From: Opitutia bacterium UBA957 | Lineage (GTDB): Bacteria; Verrucomicrobiota; Verrucomicrobiia; Opitutales; UBA953 | Assembly (NCBI GenBank): GCA_002293065.1 | Contig: DBCN01000147.1 | Coordinates: 16,265-21,741 of the forward strand | DNA length: 5,477 nt | Direction of reading: 5' to 3' | Shown here: positions 1 through 5,477 of the stretch, piece after piece | Numbering within the stretch: position 1 is the stretch's first letter | Layout of the letters: the number at the start of each line of letters is the position of its first letter | The notes under the pieces: model-generated | Databases searched by the model: none | Seen by the model: the letters and a program-made list of their open reading frames with translations, nothing else | What the model was told of the DNA's origin: nothing | Translations under genes and position numbers: made by a program

Positions 1-636
1 GATGAGCTTGGAGGTGACGATGGCGGAAATGGAACCGAAGAGGGCGATGCCGACGAGCATGAGGCCCGCGGCGATGATGCGGCCTTCGGTGGTGACGGGA
101 TAGGTGTCCCCATACCCGACGGTGGTCACGGTGGTGAGCGCCCACCAGAGCGCGTCCCCGCCCGACTTGATGGTGGCCCCGGGCGCGTGCCGCTCGGCCT
201 CGACCATGAGGGCGGTGCTGAAGACGATCATGACCACCGCCACGCCGGGGAGCGCGAGGAGGCGCTCGTTCAGCGTGGTGCCGGTGGTGAGTTCCTGGAG
301 CTTATAGAGGACGCGCAGGACGCGGATGATCCGGTAGACGCGGACGATCTGTAGCGTGCGGAAGGCGATATCGAAGGGAATCGCCGCCAAGAGGTCCACC
401 CAACCCCAGCGCCAGAACTCGGCCGACCATCCCGCGCGCCGCCAGCGGACGAGCACGTCGATGAAGAAGATCCCGCAGGCGGCGTTATCGACCCAGCGGA
501 AGACCTCCATGGTCGGAGCCGACAACACCAAGAAGGTCTCGAGCAAGACCAAGAGCAAGGCTCCCAGCGCGACGACGAAGACGACCCAGTCCCAGCCATT
601 TAGGCGGACCTTGAGTTCGTCGTGCAGCTTGGACAT
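1..636 (-). CDS. Voltage-gated-type potassium channel, C-terminus cut by window edge
   Basis: Inner-membrane potassium channel subunit of the six-helix ion transport family, expected to work as a tetramer. The 212 visible residues cover nearly the whole channel core. Helix S1 is about 17-38, S2 about 48-66, S3 about 79-90. S4 is about 93-112 with arginines at 93, 99, 102, 105 and 108, mostly every third residue, as in a voltage sensor. S5 is about 126-146, the pore helix about 160-170, the filter TTVGYGD is 171-177, and S6 is about 185-206. The filter is the standard potassium-selective signature. The ATG at 636 is the natural start, just before S1; the bases upstream hold at most a weak AGG about 9 bases away. 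It lies 54 bases downstream of queA on the same strand, so co-transcription is possible. The reading frame is open at base 1, so any cytoplasmic tail after S6 is not visible. Gating and physiological role are unknown. Confidence 0.93.
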   Translation of the reverse strand, partial: MSKLHDELKVRLNGWDWVVFVVALGALLLVLLETFLVLSAPTMEVFRWVDNAACGIFFIDVLVRWRRAGWSAEFWRWGWVDLLAAIPFDIAFRTLQIVRVYRIIRVLRVLYKLQELTTGTTLNERLLALPGVAVVMIVFSTALMVEAERHAPGATIKSGGDALWWALTTVTTVGYGDTYPVTTEGRIIAAGLMLVGIALFGSISAIVTSKLI

Positions 637-690
637 GGCGGCAACCTAGGAGAACTCTACGCGAAGGGCAAGGGCGAGCCGCGCGTCCGC

Positions 691-1767
691 CTAGAGTATC
701 AGCATCGCGTCGCCGTAGCTGAAGAAGCGGTACTCGGCACGGATGGCCTCAGCGTAGATTTCCTTCAGCCAAGGGAGCCCCGCCGGGCTGCCCGGGGTCA
801 GGAAGGCGGCCACCAAGCAAAGCAAAGTCGACCGCGGGAGGTGGAAGTTCGTGAGGAGCATCTCGGCGCAACCGATGGTGTCCCCGGGGCGCAGGAAGAG
901 GCCCGACTCGGACTGCCAGTCCCCGGCGGGAGCCGCGGCGAAGTCCCCGCATTTCCGGAGGCAGTCTTCGGCGGAGCGGATGGTCGTCGTGCCGACCGCC
1001 AAGCGGGGCCGGCGAGCGCCCAGGGCGGCCAACGTCCGGGCGGGGATCGCGTAGGTCTCGCGGTGCATCACGTGCTGGGTGAGGTCCGACACTTGAATGG
1101 GCTGGAACGTCCCCGCGCCGACGTCGAGGGTGAGGTCAAAGGACTCGTGCCCGGCGGCCTGCAGCTGCGCGAGCAGTTCGGGCGTGAAGTGCAGACCCGC
1201 CGTCGGGGCGGCCACGGCGCGCGTCGCGGAAGCATCCGCGTAGACCGTCTGATAGCGCGCCGCGTCATCCGTCGCGGCGAGGCCACGGTCCTTGCGGGCT
1301 TCCACGATGTAGGGCGGCAACGGCAGTTCGCCGACGCGATCGGCCAAGTCCAGGACGGTCAGGCCGGGCGGCAAGGCGAAGCGCACGACATAAGCCCCAC
1401 CCTCCTCCGTGCGCGTGACGACGGCATGATGGCCATCGACGAAGAAACCCGCGGGGTCAGCCGCGCGCTTCCCGGGACGCAACATACAGCGCCACTCGTG
1501 CGGCTCGCCCGTGGGGTTGAGCAAGAGGCACTCCACCTTGCCGCCCGTCGGACGGACCCCGGCGAGGCGGGCCTTGAGCACGCGGACGTTATTGCGGAAG
1601 AGCGTGGCGCCGGGCGGCAAGAGCGAGGCCAAGTCCGCGAAGCGATGGTGCTCGATGGTACGCGTGGCGCGGCGCACCACCAGCAGACGGGAGCCATCGC
1701 GCCGGGCGGCGGGCTCGGCGGCGATCCGTTCTGGAGGCAGGTCGAAATCCAGCTCCGCGACATCCAT
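691..1767 (-). CDS. queA: S-adenosylmethionine:tRNA ribosyltransferase-isomerase
   Basis: Cytoplasmic enzyme of queuosine synthesis. It transfers and isomerises the ribosyl part of S-adenosylmethionine onto preQ1 at tRNA position 34, giving epoxyqueuosine. At 358 residues it matches the usual family length (about 340-360). Family landmarks run in order: FDLPPERIAAEPA (8-20), a variant of the NDTRVxPARL block at 58-68, PLPPYI (149-154), RYQTVYA (171-177), VAAPTAGLHFTPELL (185-199), LDVGAGTFQPIQV (214-226), VGTTTIRS (258-265), LLTNFHLPRSTLL (304-316) and the C-terminal YRFFSYGDAMLI (346-357). The start is the ATG at 1767, only 3 bases after the TGA of the upstream nuclease gene, with no Shine-Dalgarno site, which points to translational coupling. 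The first conserved block reads RNNVRVLKARL rather than the usual FNDTRVIPARL, so Asp is Asn and Thr is Val there. All other blocks are intact, so it is probably active. No other queuosine gene is visible in the window. Confidence 0.97.
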   Translation of the reverse strand: MDVAELDFDLPPERIAAEPAARRDGSRLLVVRRATRTIEHHRFADLASLLPPGATLFRNNVRVLKARLAGVRPTGGKVECLLLNPTGEPHEWRCMLRPGKRAADPAGFFVDGHHAVVTRTEEGGAYVVRFALPPGLTVLDLADRVGELPLPPYIVEARKDRGLAATDDAARYQTVYADASATRAVAAPTAGLHFTPELLAQLQAAGHESFDLTLDVGAGTFQPIQVSDLTQHVMHRETYAIPARTLAALGARRPRLAVGTTTIRSAEDCLRKCGDFAAAPAGDWQSESGLFLRPGDTIGCAEMLLTNFHLPRSTLLCLVAAFLTPGSPAGLPWLKEIYAEAIRAEYRFFSYGDAMLIL

Positions 1768-1770
1768 CGC

Positions 1771-2763
1771 TCAGCGACCGGTCTTCGGCGGCGTGATCAA
1801 GAGCTGTCCGTCGATGGCGCGCAACTGCGTGAACTCCACGCCCGGCGGGGCCTTGCGGAGCTCCTCCTCGATGGCGGAAAGCTTCGCATCGAGGTCGTCG
1901 ATGCGGGCCACGAAGACGGCTTCAGGCGTCGATGGGATGGCCGCGGCGCCGTATTCGCGCATGGTGTGGTGCGAGAGCAGGATGTGCTCGAGGCGCTCCA
2001 GGAGGGAGGCCTCGAGGCCGACCTTGGTCCCGTGCGTGCGCACGATGAAGGCGCCGAGGACGAGGTGACCGTGCAGATTGCCGGCGCGCGTGAAGCCGGC
2101 CTTGGCCATACCGGGCTCGAGGCGGGAGTATTCCTGGACCTTGCCGAGGTCGTGCAGGATGGTGCCGGCGACGGCGAGCGAGTGGTCGACCTTCGGGTAG
2201 AGCGGGAGCAGGGCCTCGGCGCACTTGGCCATGCGGAGCGTGTGCTCGAGCAGGCCGTGGCGATAGGCGTGGTGCATGCCCAACGCGGCGACGGCTTCGT
2301 AGAAGCGCTCACCATGCTCCTCGAGGACCGACTCCACCGTGGCGCGGAGACCGTCGTGCGGGATGCGGCTGATGATGCCGGCCAAGTCGGCGCGCATCTT
2401 CAGCGGGTCGTGCTGGGAGACGGGCGTCAGCCGACCCATCACGGCCGGATCGGACTTCTCGGCATCGGTGATGGCGGCGAGGGCTTCCAATTTCAGGTCC
2501 GGCCGGCCCATGTATTCACCGACGGTGCCGATGACGCGGAGGATCGAGCCGGGCTTGAGCGCGAGGAGGATCGGCTTGTTGGGCGAATCGCCGAAGACGC
2601 GGGCCTTGAAGTCATCGGTCGCGTCGGCGAGCGTCACCTCATGGTAGGACGTGCCCGTCTTGGCCGTCTTGGTGGACACCTCGCCCATGGCGCAGATGGC
2701 CTGGAAACGGGAACCGACCGGCAGGGATTTGCTTTCGCGAAGCGTGTGGAGCGAATCGGACAT
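1771..2763 (-). CDS. YhaM-like 3'-5' exoribonuclease (OB-fold plus HD domain)
   Basis: Probable cytoplasmic 3'-5' exonuclease acting on RNA and perhaps single-stranded DNA, as known for YhaM of Bacillus. Length is 330 residues against about 314 for YhaM. An N-terminal OB-fold nucleic-acid-binding domain spans about 16-98 (SRFQAICAMGEVSTKTAKTG onward, with the strand-rich stretch to LKLEALAAI). A linker helix region follows, then an HD metal-dependent phosphohydrolase domain at about 160-295. Putative metal ligands are H169 and H174 in YRHGLLEHT, the H204-D205 pair in TILHDLGKVQEYS, H231 and H233 in NLHGHL, H265-H266 in LLSHHT, and the acidic IDDLDAKL at 288-295. This order of motifs is that of YhaM rather than of generic HD phosphatases. 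It is the first gene of the leftward unit and ends 3 bases before queA. The leader just before the ATG is pyrimidine-rich (CCTCCAACCTCCCCGC), with no Shine-Dalgarno site. The exact substrate is inferred from the family. Confidence 0.88.
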   Translation of the reverse strand: MSDSLHTLRESKSLPVGSRFQAICAMGEVSTKTAKTGTSYHEVTLADATDDFKARVFGDSPNKPILLALKPGSILRVIGTVGEYMGRPDLKLEALAAITDAEKSDPAVMGRLTPVSQHDPLKMRADLAGIISRIPHDGLRATVESVLEEHGERFYEAVAALGMHHAYRHGLLEHTLRMAKCAEALLPLYPKVDHSLAVAGTILHDLGKVQEYSRLEPGMAKAGFTRAGNLHGHLVLGAFIVRTHGTKVGLEASLLERLEHILLSHHTMREYGAAAIPSTPEAVFVARIDDLDAKLSAIEEELRKAPPGVEFTQLRAIDGQLLITPPKTGR

Positions 2764-2883
2764 GCGGGGAGGTTGGAGGGAGAAACAGTCGTGAGAAAGC
2801 GAAAAGAACGCTCCCTCATGGATTATCGGGGCTTGGCCTGCTCTTTACTCCGTTCGTCCAATCCCTAACTTACCCGACGTCCC
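2764..2883. promoter_or_regulatory. Divergent intergenic region with weak promoter-like elements
   Basis: These 120 bases separate two divergent genes, so they should carry promoters for both directions. Leftward, the best -10 candidate is GATAAT on the minus strand at 2827-2822, but no good -35 lies 17 bases upstream of it. Rightward, TTGGCC (2833-2838) and TCCAAT (2857-2862) are spaced by 18 bases and each match the housekeeping consensus at 4 of 6 positions. Both assignments are weak. The plus strand from 2765 to about 2810 is strongly purine-rich, so the leader of the leftward transcript would be pyrimidine-rich. No convincing small gene is present. Confidence 0.35.
2776..2817. repeat. 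Imperfect inverted repeat in the leader of the exoribonuclease gene
   Basis: GAGGGAG (2776-2782) and CTCCCTC (2811-2817) are a perfect 7-bp inverted repeat 28 bases apart. A second, competing short stem, AGCG (2798-2801) with CGCT (2809-2812), overlaps its right arm, so the two folds exclude each other. It would lie in the 5' untranslated part of the leftward transcript if that starts near 2815 or further upstream. The arms are low in complexity and purine/pyrimidine biased, so chance is a real possibility. Confidence 0.3.
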
Positions 2884-3660
2884 ATGCGCCTCCTCCCCGC
2901 CCTCCTCCTCTTCGCCGCCGTCGCCGTTGCCGCGGAAACTTCCTCGCTCGACCACGCCAAGTATACCGAAACCTTGAAAGCCTTCCGGCAAGGGAAGGCC
3001 GCCGCGCTCCCTGCGCTGATGGACCCGGTCGTGGAAATTCGCCGGGCCGCCGTCGATGACCTCCGGGAGCGCCTGGTGGACGAACCTGTGGGCCACTTGG
3101 CCAGCCAGGTCGGCGCCGCGCTGGGCAAGGTCGACCGTGAGACCGCCCGCCTCCTCCTCGCCGCCCTCGCGGAAGCGAAAGCGACCGGCACCGCCCCGCA
3201 GGTGGCGGCGCTCGCGGCCCAGAAGGACTCACCGCTCCGCGCCGAAGCCGCCTTGGCCTTGGCGGAAATCGGCGGCGCCATCGCCGTGCCGATCCTCGCC
3301 GACCTCGCGAAGGATGAAACCCTCAACGAGAACATCGTCGCGGCGCTCGCCAAGACCTCCGGCCCAGGCGTGACCGACGCCTTCAACACCGGGATCCTCG
3401 ACGCGAAGCTCGACCTCACCGGCCGCACGGCGCTGATCAAAGCCGCCATCATGCGGAACAACCGCGCCGTGAGCCCCAGCCTCTGCACCGCGCTCACCGA
3501 AGAACCCCTGCGCCTGGAAGCCCAGAAAGCCTTGCTCAAGCTGGCGCGCCCCGAAGACGTCCCCGCCTTGAAGGCTGCGGTGACGAAAATCTCGAACGCC
3601 GCGACCAAGGCGGCGCTGGAACGACTCATCGTGAAGTTGGAGAAGCCCTCCGACAAGTAA
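2884..3660 (+). CDS. Secreted HEAT-repeat-like alpha-solenoid protein
   Basis: Predicted exported protein of 258 residues with no catalytic motif. Residues 1-17 form a Sec signal peptide: MR, a hydrophobic core LLPALLLFAAVAV, then a small-residue cleavage site (AVA or VAA before ET). No lipobox cysteine is present, so the product is probably soluble and periplasmic or extracellular. The rest is almost wholly helical, made of paired helices of about 30 residues that resemble HEAT repeats: about 42-65, 104-130, 131-159, 162-190, 195-221 and 222-250. The clearest is the unit with SPLRAEAALALAEIG at 116-130. Such solenoids usually bind proteins. The start is the ATG at 2884, directly before the signal peptide; no Shine-Dalgarno site is seen. 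The gene ends 6 bases before the acyltransferase gene, so the two are very likely co-expressed and may act together at the cell envelope. The specific role is not recognisable. Confidence 0.85.
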   Translation: MRLLPALLLFAAVAVAAETSSLDHAKYTETLKAFRQGKAAALPALMDPVVEIRRAAVDDLRERLVDEPVGHLASQVGAALGKVDRETARLLLAALAEAKATGTAPQVAALAAQKDSPLRAEAALALAEIGGAIAVPILADLAKDETLNENIVAALAKTSGPGVTDAFNTGILDAKLDLTGRTALIKAAIMRNNRAVSPSLCTALTEEPLRLEAQKALLKLARPEDVPALKAAVTKISNAATKAALERLIVKLEKPSDK

Positions 3661-3666
3661 GCGCGG

Positions 3667-5310
3667 GTGTCGACGCTCCCGCCCAGCCTGCCGGATGAAC
3701 GTCGGCACGACTACGACGCCCTGCGCGGCTGCGCGATGCTGCTCGGCATCATCCTGCACGCCTGCATGGCGTACATGGGACCGTATTGGGTCGTCCAGGA
3801 CCGCGGCGAAAGCCCGCTGCTGACGGCCGCGTGGGCCTTCATCCATGGCTGGCGCATGGAACTCTTCTTCGTCCTCGCGGGCTACTTCACGGCGATGGTG
3901 CTGCGCCGCGACGGGGCCGCGGGCATGGTGAAGCGTCGGCTCCGTCGGCTCTTCATCCCGTTCGCCTTGGCGGCGGTCGCCTTCCTCCCGCTCACGCATT
4001 GGGTTTCGGGCCTCGGCCTCGAACACAAAGCCCGCCGCGGCCATGATGGCATCCAACTGACGGATGGCCTCCACGACGCCGTGCGGCGCGGCGACCTCGC
4101 GGAAATCAAGAAGGTGGCGCCCGACGACCCTGAACTCGGTAATGCGCAATACCTGGCCGCGGCGCTGGGCCAAACCGAAGCCCTGCGCGCCTTGCTCCAA
4201 CGCAACAACGGCCGCCCCGCGGAAACGATGCTCGCGCGCCTGCAGGGCGAACACGCGCTCCACGCGGCCGCCCGCTTCGGTCAACCTGCGGCCGCGCAGG
4301 TCATCCTGGATTCCGCGCGGGGGCGATCCTGGGCCGACAAGGTCCTGCAGGCCAAGAACGACGGCGGCCTGACGGCCGCCCAACTCACCAAGGAAGACGT
4401 GCGGGAAACCCGGCAACTCGCTTGGCTGCTCGGCATACCGCACCCCGAAGCGCAGATCCGGCAAGGCCGCGACGCCGTGCAAGCCTTGCTCGAGCCCAGG
4501 GCGCCGCTGCCGCTCCAACTGCATCGACTGACCGAGCCCCTGCATCGCAATTGGCTGAGCCACCTCTGGTTCATGTGGGTACTCATCATCCTGACGTTGC
4601 TCTTCGGGGTGTGGGCATGGGTCAACGAACGCTGGCACCTGCCGGCGATGCCGCGCTGGATGCTCGCCGAATGGACGCGCTTGCTCTGGCTGCTGCCCGT
4701 CACGACGCTGCTCTTCTGGTGGGCGCGCCGCGAGTATGGCTTCGGGGTCGATGGCGAGATGTCCATCCTCGAGAAACCGGCCACCATCGGCTTCTACGGC
4801 TTCTTCTTCGCCTTCGGCGCGGCGCTGCGAATCCGCGGCGCCGAGCCGGCCCGCTACCCTTGGCTCGTTTGGATTCAACTGCCCCTCCTCACGTTCATCG
4901 TCCTGCCGCTCGCGTTCTTCTCGGCGTGGTCGAGCAATCCCATCCTGCACTTCGTGAGCTGCGGACTCCAGGCCTGCTTGGCGTGGGGCATGACCTTCAC
5001 CTTGCTCGACCTCTTTGCCGTCTATTTCGCGAAGCCCATCGCCGCGGTGCGTACCCTCGCCGACGCCTCCCTCTGGATGTACATCGCGCACCTACCGCTC
5101 GTCATCGCCCTGCAACTCTGGATGGCCGACTGGAAACTCTGGCCGCTCGCCAAATGCGGCCTCATCTGTTCGCTCACCTTCGGCTTACTCCTGCTGACCC
5201 ATCACTTCCTCATCCGCCGCACTTGGATCGGGTTGCTGTTGAATGGGAAGAAGGCGGGCAAAGAGGAAGACCGTGCAAAGGTGCAAACGTGCGAAAGTGC
5301 AAAGGTGTGA
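3667..5310 (+). CDS. OpgC-like acyltransferase-3 family membrane protein with inserted ankyrin-type repeats
   Basis: Multi-pass inner-membrane enzyme predicted to transfer an acyl group to an envelope glycan or similar acceptor. The family signature is split. The N-terminal part has YDALRGCAMLLGIILHA (16-32) with the conserved Asp-Leu-Arg-Gly and His31, then ELFFVLAGYF (65-74) and the basic RRLRRLFIPF (90-99) leading into helix 3. The C-terminal part resumes at HLWFMWVLIIL (299-309) and has further helices at about 337-352, 373-387, 398-420, 428-450, 463-484 and 493-513, including WMYIAHLPLVI (470-480). Between them, residues about 118-275 hold a hydrophilic insert with four ankyrin-like units: GLHDAVRRGDLAEIKKV (134-150), YLAAALGQTEALRALLQ (162-178), HALHAAARFGQPAAAQVILD (196-215), and a weaker GLTAAQL...LAWLLG (234-256). 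By the positive-inside rule the insert is periplasmic. The GTG at 3667 is the only plausible start: an in-frame TAA lies 6 bases upstream, and the next ATG would delete the Asp-Leu-Arg-Gly motif. The last residues (about 537-547) are encoded by an 8-bp tandem repeat. Confidence 0.85.
   Translation: MSTLPPSLPDERRHDYDALRGCAMLLGIILHACMAYMGPYWVVQDRGESPLLTAAWAFIHGWRMELFFVLAGYFTAMVLRRDGAAGMVKRRLRRLFIPFALAAVAFLPLTHWVSGLGLEHKARRGHDGIQLTDGLHDAVRRGDLAEIKKVAPDDPELGNAQYLAAALGQTEALRALLQRNNGRPAETMLARLQGEHALHAAARFGQPAAAQVILDSARGRSWADKVLQAKNDGGLTAAQLTKEDVRETRQLAWLLGIPHPEAQIRQGRDAVQALLEPRAPLPLQLHRLTEPLHRNWLSHLWFMWVLIILTLLFGVWAWVNERWHLPAMPRWMLAEWTRLLWLLPVTTLLFWWARREYGFGVDGEMSILEKPATIGFYGFFFAFGAALRIRGAEPARYPWLVWIQLPLLTFIVLPLAFFSAWSSNPILHFVSCGLQACLAWGMTFTLLDLFAVYFAKPIAAVRTLADASLWMYIAHLPLVIALQLWMADWKLWPLAKCGLICSLTFGLLLLTHHFLIRRTWIGLLLNGKKAGKEEDRAKVQTCESAKV
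4018..4491 (+). other. Ankyrin-type repeat insert within the acyltransferase gene
   Basis: This stretch codes for residues about 118-275 of the acyltransferase. It is charged and helical between two strongly hydrophobic regions. The helix pairs fit the ankyrin pattern: a Leu-His-x-Ala-Val/Ala-Ala helix start, a Gly-Asp/Gln turn, then a second helix ending in Leu-Leu. The unit at 196-215 (HALHAAARFGQP) is the best match. The frame is continuous with both flanks and base composition looks like the rest of the gene, so it does not look like a recent insertion. Ankyrin rather than another helical repeat is judged by eye. Confidence 0.7.
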
Positions 5311-5312
5311 AG
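5273..5312 (+). repeat. Five tandem 8-bp repeats at the gene end
   Basis: Units read GTGCAAAG (5273), GTGCAAAC (5281), GTGCGAAA (5289), GTGCAAAG (5297) and GTGTGAAG (5305). The acyltransferase frame runs into them and its TGA stop (5308-5310) lies in the fifth, most divergent unit. The repeat looks like intergenic repeat DNA that supplies the gene's last codons, rather than a conserved protein tail. Confidence 0.85.
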
Positions 5313-5330
5313 TAGGACGCTGGAACGATG

Positions 5331-5419
5331 GTAGGGTCGGCACTGCGTGCCGACCTAGTCTGTATCGCCCCGCGGTCGCAAAGCGACCGCCCTAGGTCAG
5401 CACGCAGTGCTGACCCTAC
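5331..5419. repeat. Nested palindromic REP/MITE-like element with three hairpins
   Basis: Two 28-base arms, 5331-5358 and 5392-5419, are inverted copies of each other with 26 of 28 matches. Each arm is itself a hairpin: GGTCGGCAC/GTGCCGACC around TGC (5335-5355), and GGTCAGCAC/GTGCTGACC around GCA (5395-5415), both perfect 9-bp stems. Between them GCGGTCGC/GCGACCGC around AAA (5372-5390) is a perfect 8-bp stem. No T-run follows, so it is not a typical intrinsic terminator. The layout resembles REP pairs (BIMEs) mobilised by REP-associated transposases, or a small MITE. It could still affect the 3' end of the acyltransferase transcript. The sequences are seen directly; the class is inferred. 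Confidence 0.85.
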
Positions 5420-5434
5420 CCACGTCAGGTGGTG

Positions 5435-5455
5435 GCGGTTAGCGGTTGGCGGTTA
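5435..5455 (+). repeat. Three tandem 7-bp repeats
   Basis: GCGGTTA (5435-5441), GCGGTTG (5442-5448) and GCGGTTA (5449-5455) follow each other without gaps. They lie beyond the palindromic element, outside any gene visible here. The rest of 5420-5477 shows no gene or other structure; whatever follows is past the window edge. Confidence 0.75.
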
Positions 5456-5477
5456 GGAAATCACACGGACTCAAGAG

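Noticed and set aside
637..690. A separate promoter or terminator between queA and the channel gene
   Set aside because: No hairpin plus T-run and no convincing promoter hexamers are visible in these 54 bases.
2634..2819. An ATG upstream of the nuclease gene opening a 61-codon overlapping frame
   Set aside because: It mostly overlaps the nuclease gene out of frame, has an Arg/Pro/Ser-rich shadow composition and no ribosome binding site.
622..2868. A 748-codon open frame on the plus strand opposite queA and the nuclease gene
   Set aside because: It lies in exact mirror register with all three minus-strand genes, where stops would need the sense codons TTA, CTA or TCA, which are rare in this GC-rich DNA. 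Its product is Arg/Gly/Glu-rich without domains, while the minus strand gives clear QueA and OB-HD families.
3655..3669. Possible HEAT-acyltransferase fusion by stop readthrough, since only TAA and two codons separate the two genes in the same frame
   Set aside because: The HEAT protein is exported, while the acyltransferase N-terminus should start in the cytoplasm, so a fusion would conflict with topology. A separate GTG start fits better.
3229..5091. A 620-codon open frame on the minus strand opposite the HEAT and acyltransferase genes
   Set aside because: Same mirror-register effect; the protein is of low complexity, and the plus strand shows a signal peptide, membrane helices and family motifs.
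5335..5415. Hairpins after the acyltransferase gene as an intrinsic terminator
   Set aside because: None is followed by a run of T on either strand, and the nested inverted arrangement fits a REP-like element better. A secondary role in 3'-end stability is not excluded.
5331..5455. CRISPR array
   Set aside because: The repeats are inverted hairpins or 7-8 bp tandem units without regular spacers of 30-40 bases.

Overview
The window is a GC-rich, densely coded stretch of a bacterial chromosome. It holds five protein genes in two divergent groups and, at the right edge, about 170 bases of repeat-rich non-coding DNA. The mix of genes suggests a Gram-negative bacterium of the Verrucomicrobiota, perhaps near Opitutales: a YhaM-type OB-fold/HD nuclease, a somewhat divergent QueA, a secreted HEAT-type solenoid protein, an OpgC-like acyltransferase, no clear Shine-Dalgarno sites, and REP-like palindromes between genes. 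This placement is an inference from overall character, not from a marker gene.

Leftward group (minus strand, 2763 down to 1): a YhaM-like 3'-5' exoribonuclease, then after 3 bases queA (tRNA queuosine synthesis), then after 54 bases a six-helix voltage-gated-type potassium channel whose C-terminus runs off the left edge. The first two are almost certainly co-transcribed and probably translationally coupled. The channel may be in the same transcript. The first two genes share an RNA theme (RNA turnover and tRNA modification); the channel has no obvious link to them.

Divergent spacer (2764-2883): 120 bases that must hold the promoters for both directions. It has a weak inverted repeat and only weak promoter-like hexamers.

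Rightward group (plus strand, 2884 to 5310): a secreted HEAT-like helical repeat protein, then after 6 bases a GTG-started multi-pass acyltransferase of the acyltransferase-3/OpgC type. This enzyme carries an insert of about 150 residues that reads as ankyrin repeats, placed between its third and fourth membrane helices. The two genes look like one translation-coupled unit, and both products would put an alpha-solenoid surface on the periplasmic side if the topology inferred here is right. This is the most unusual biology in the window.

Right edge (5273-5477): the acyltransferase gene ends inside an 8-bp tandem repeat. It is followed by a nested palindrome (two 28-base inverted arms, each itself a hairpin, flanking a third hairpin) and a 7-bp triplet repeat. 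The two arms differ at two positions that still pair with each other, which suggests conservation of the folded form.
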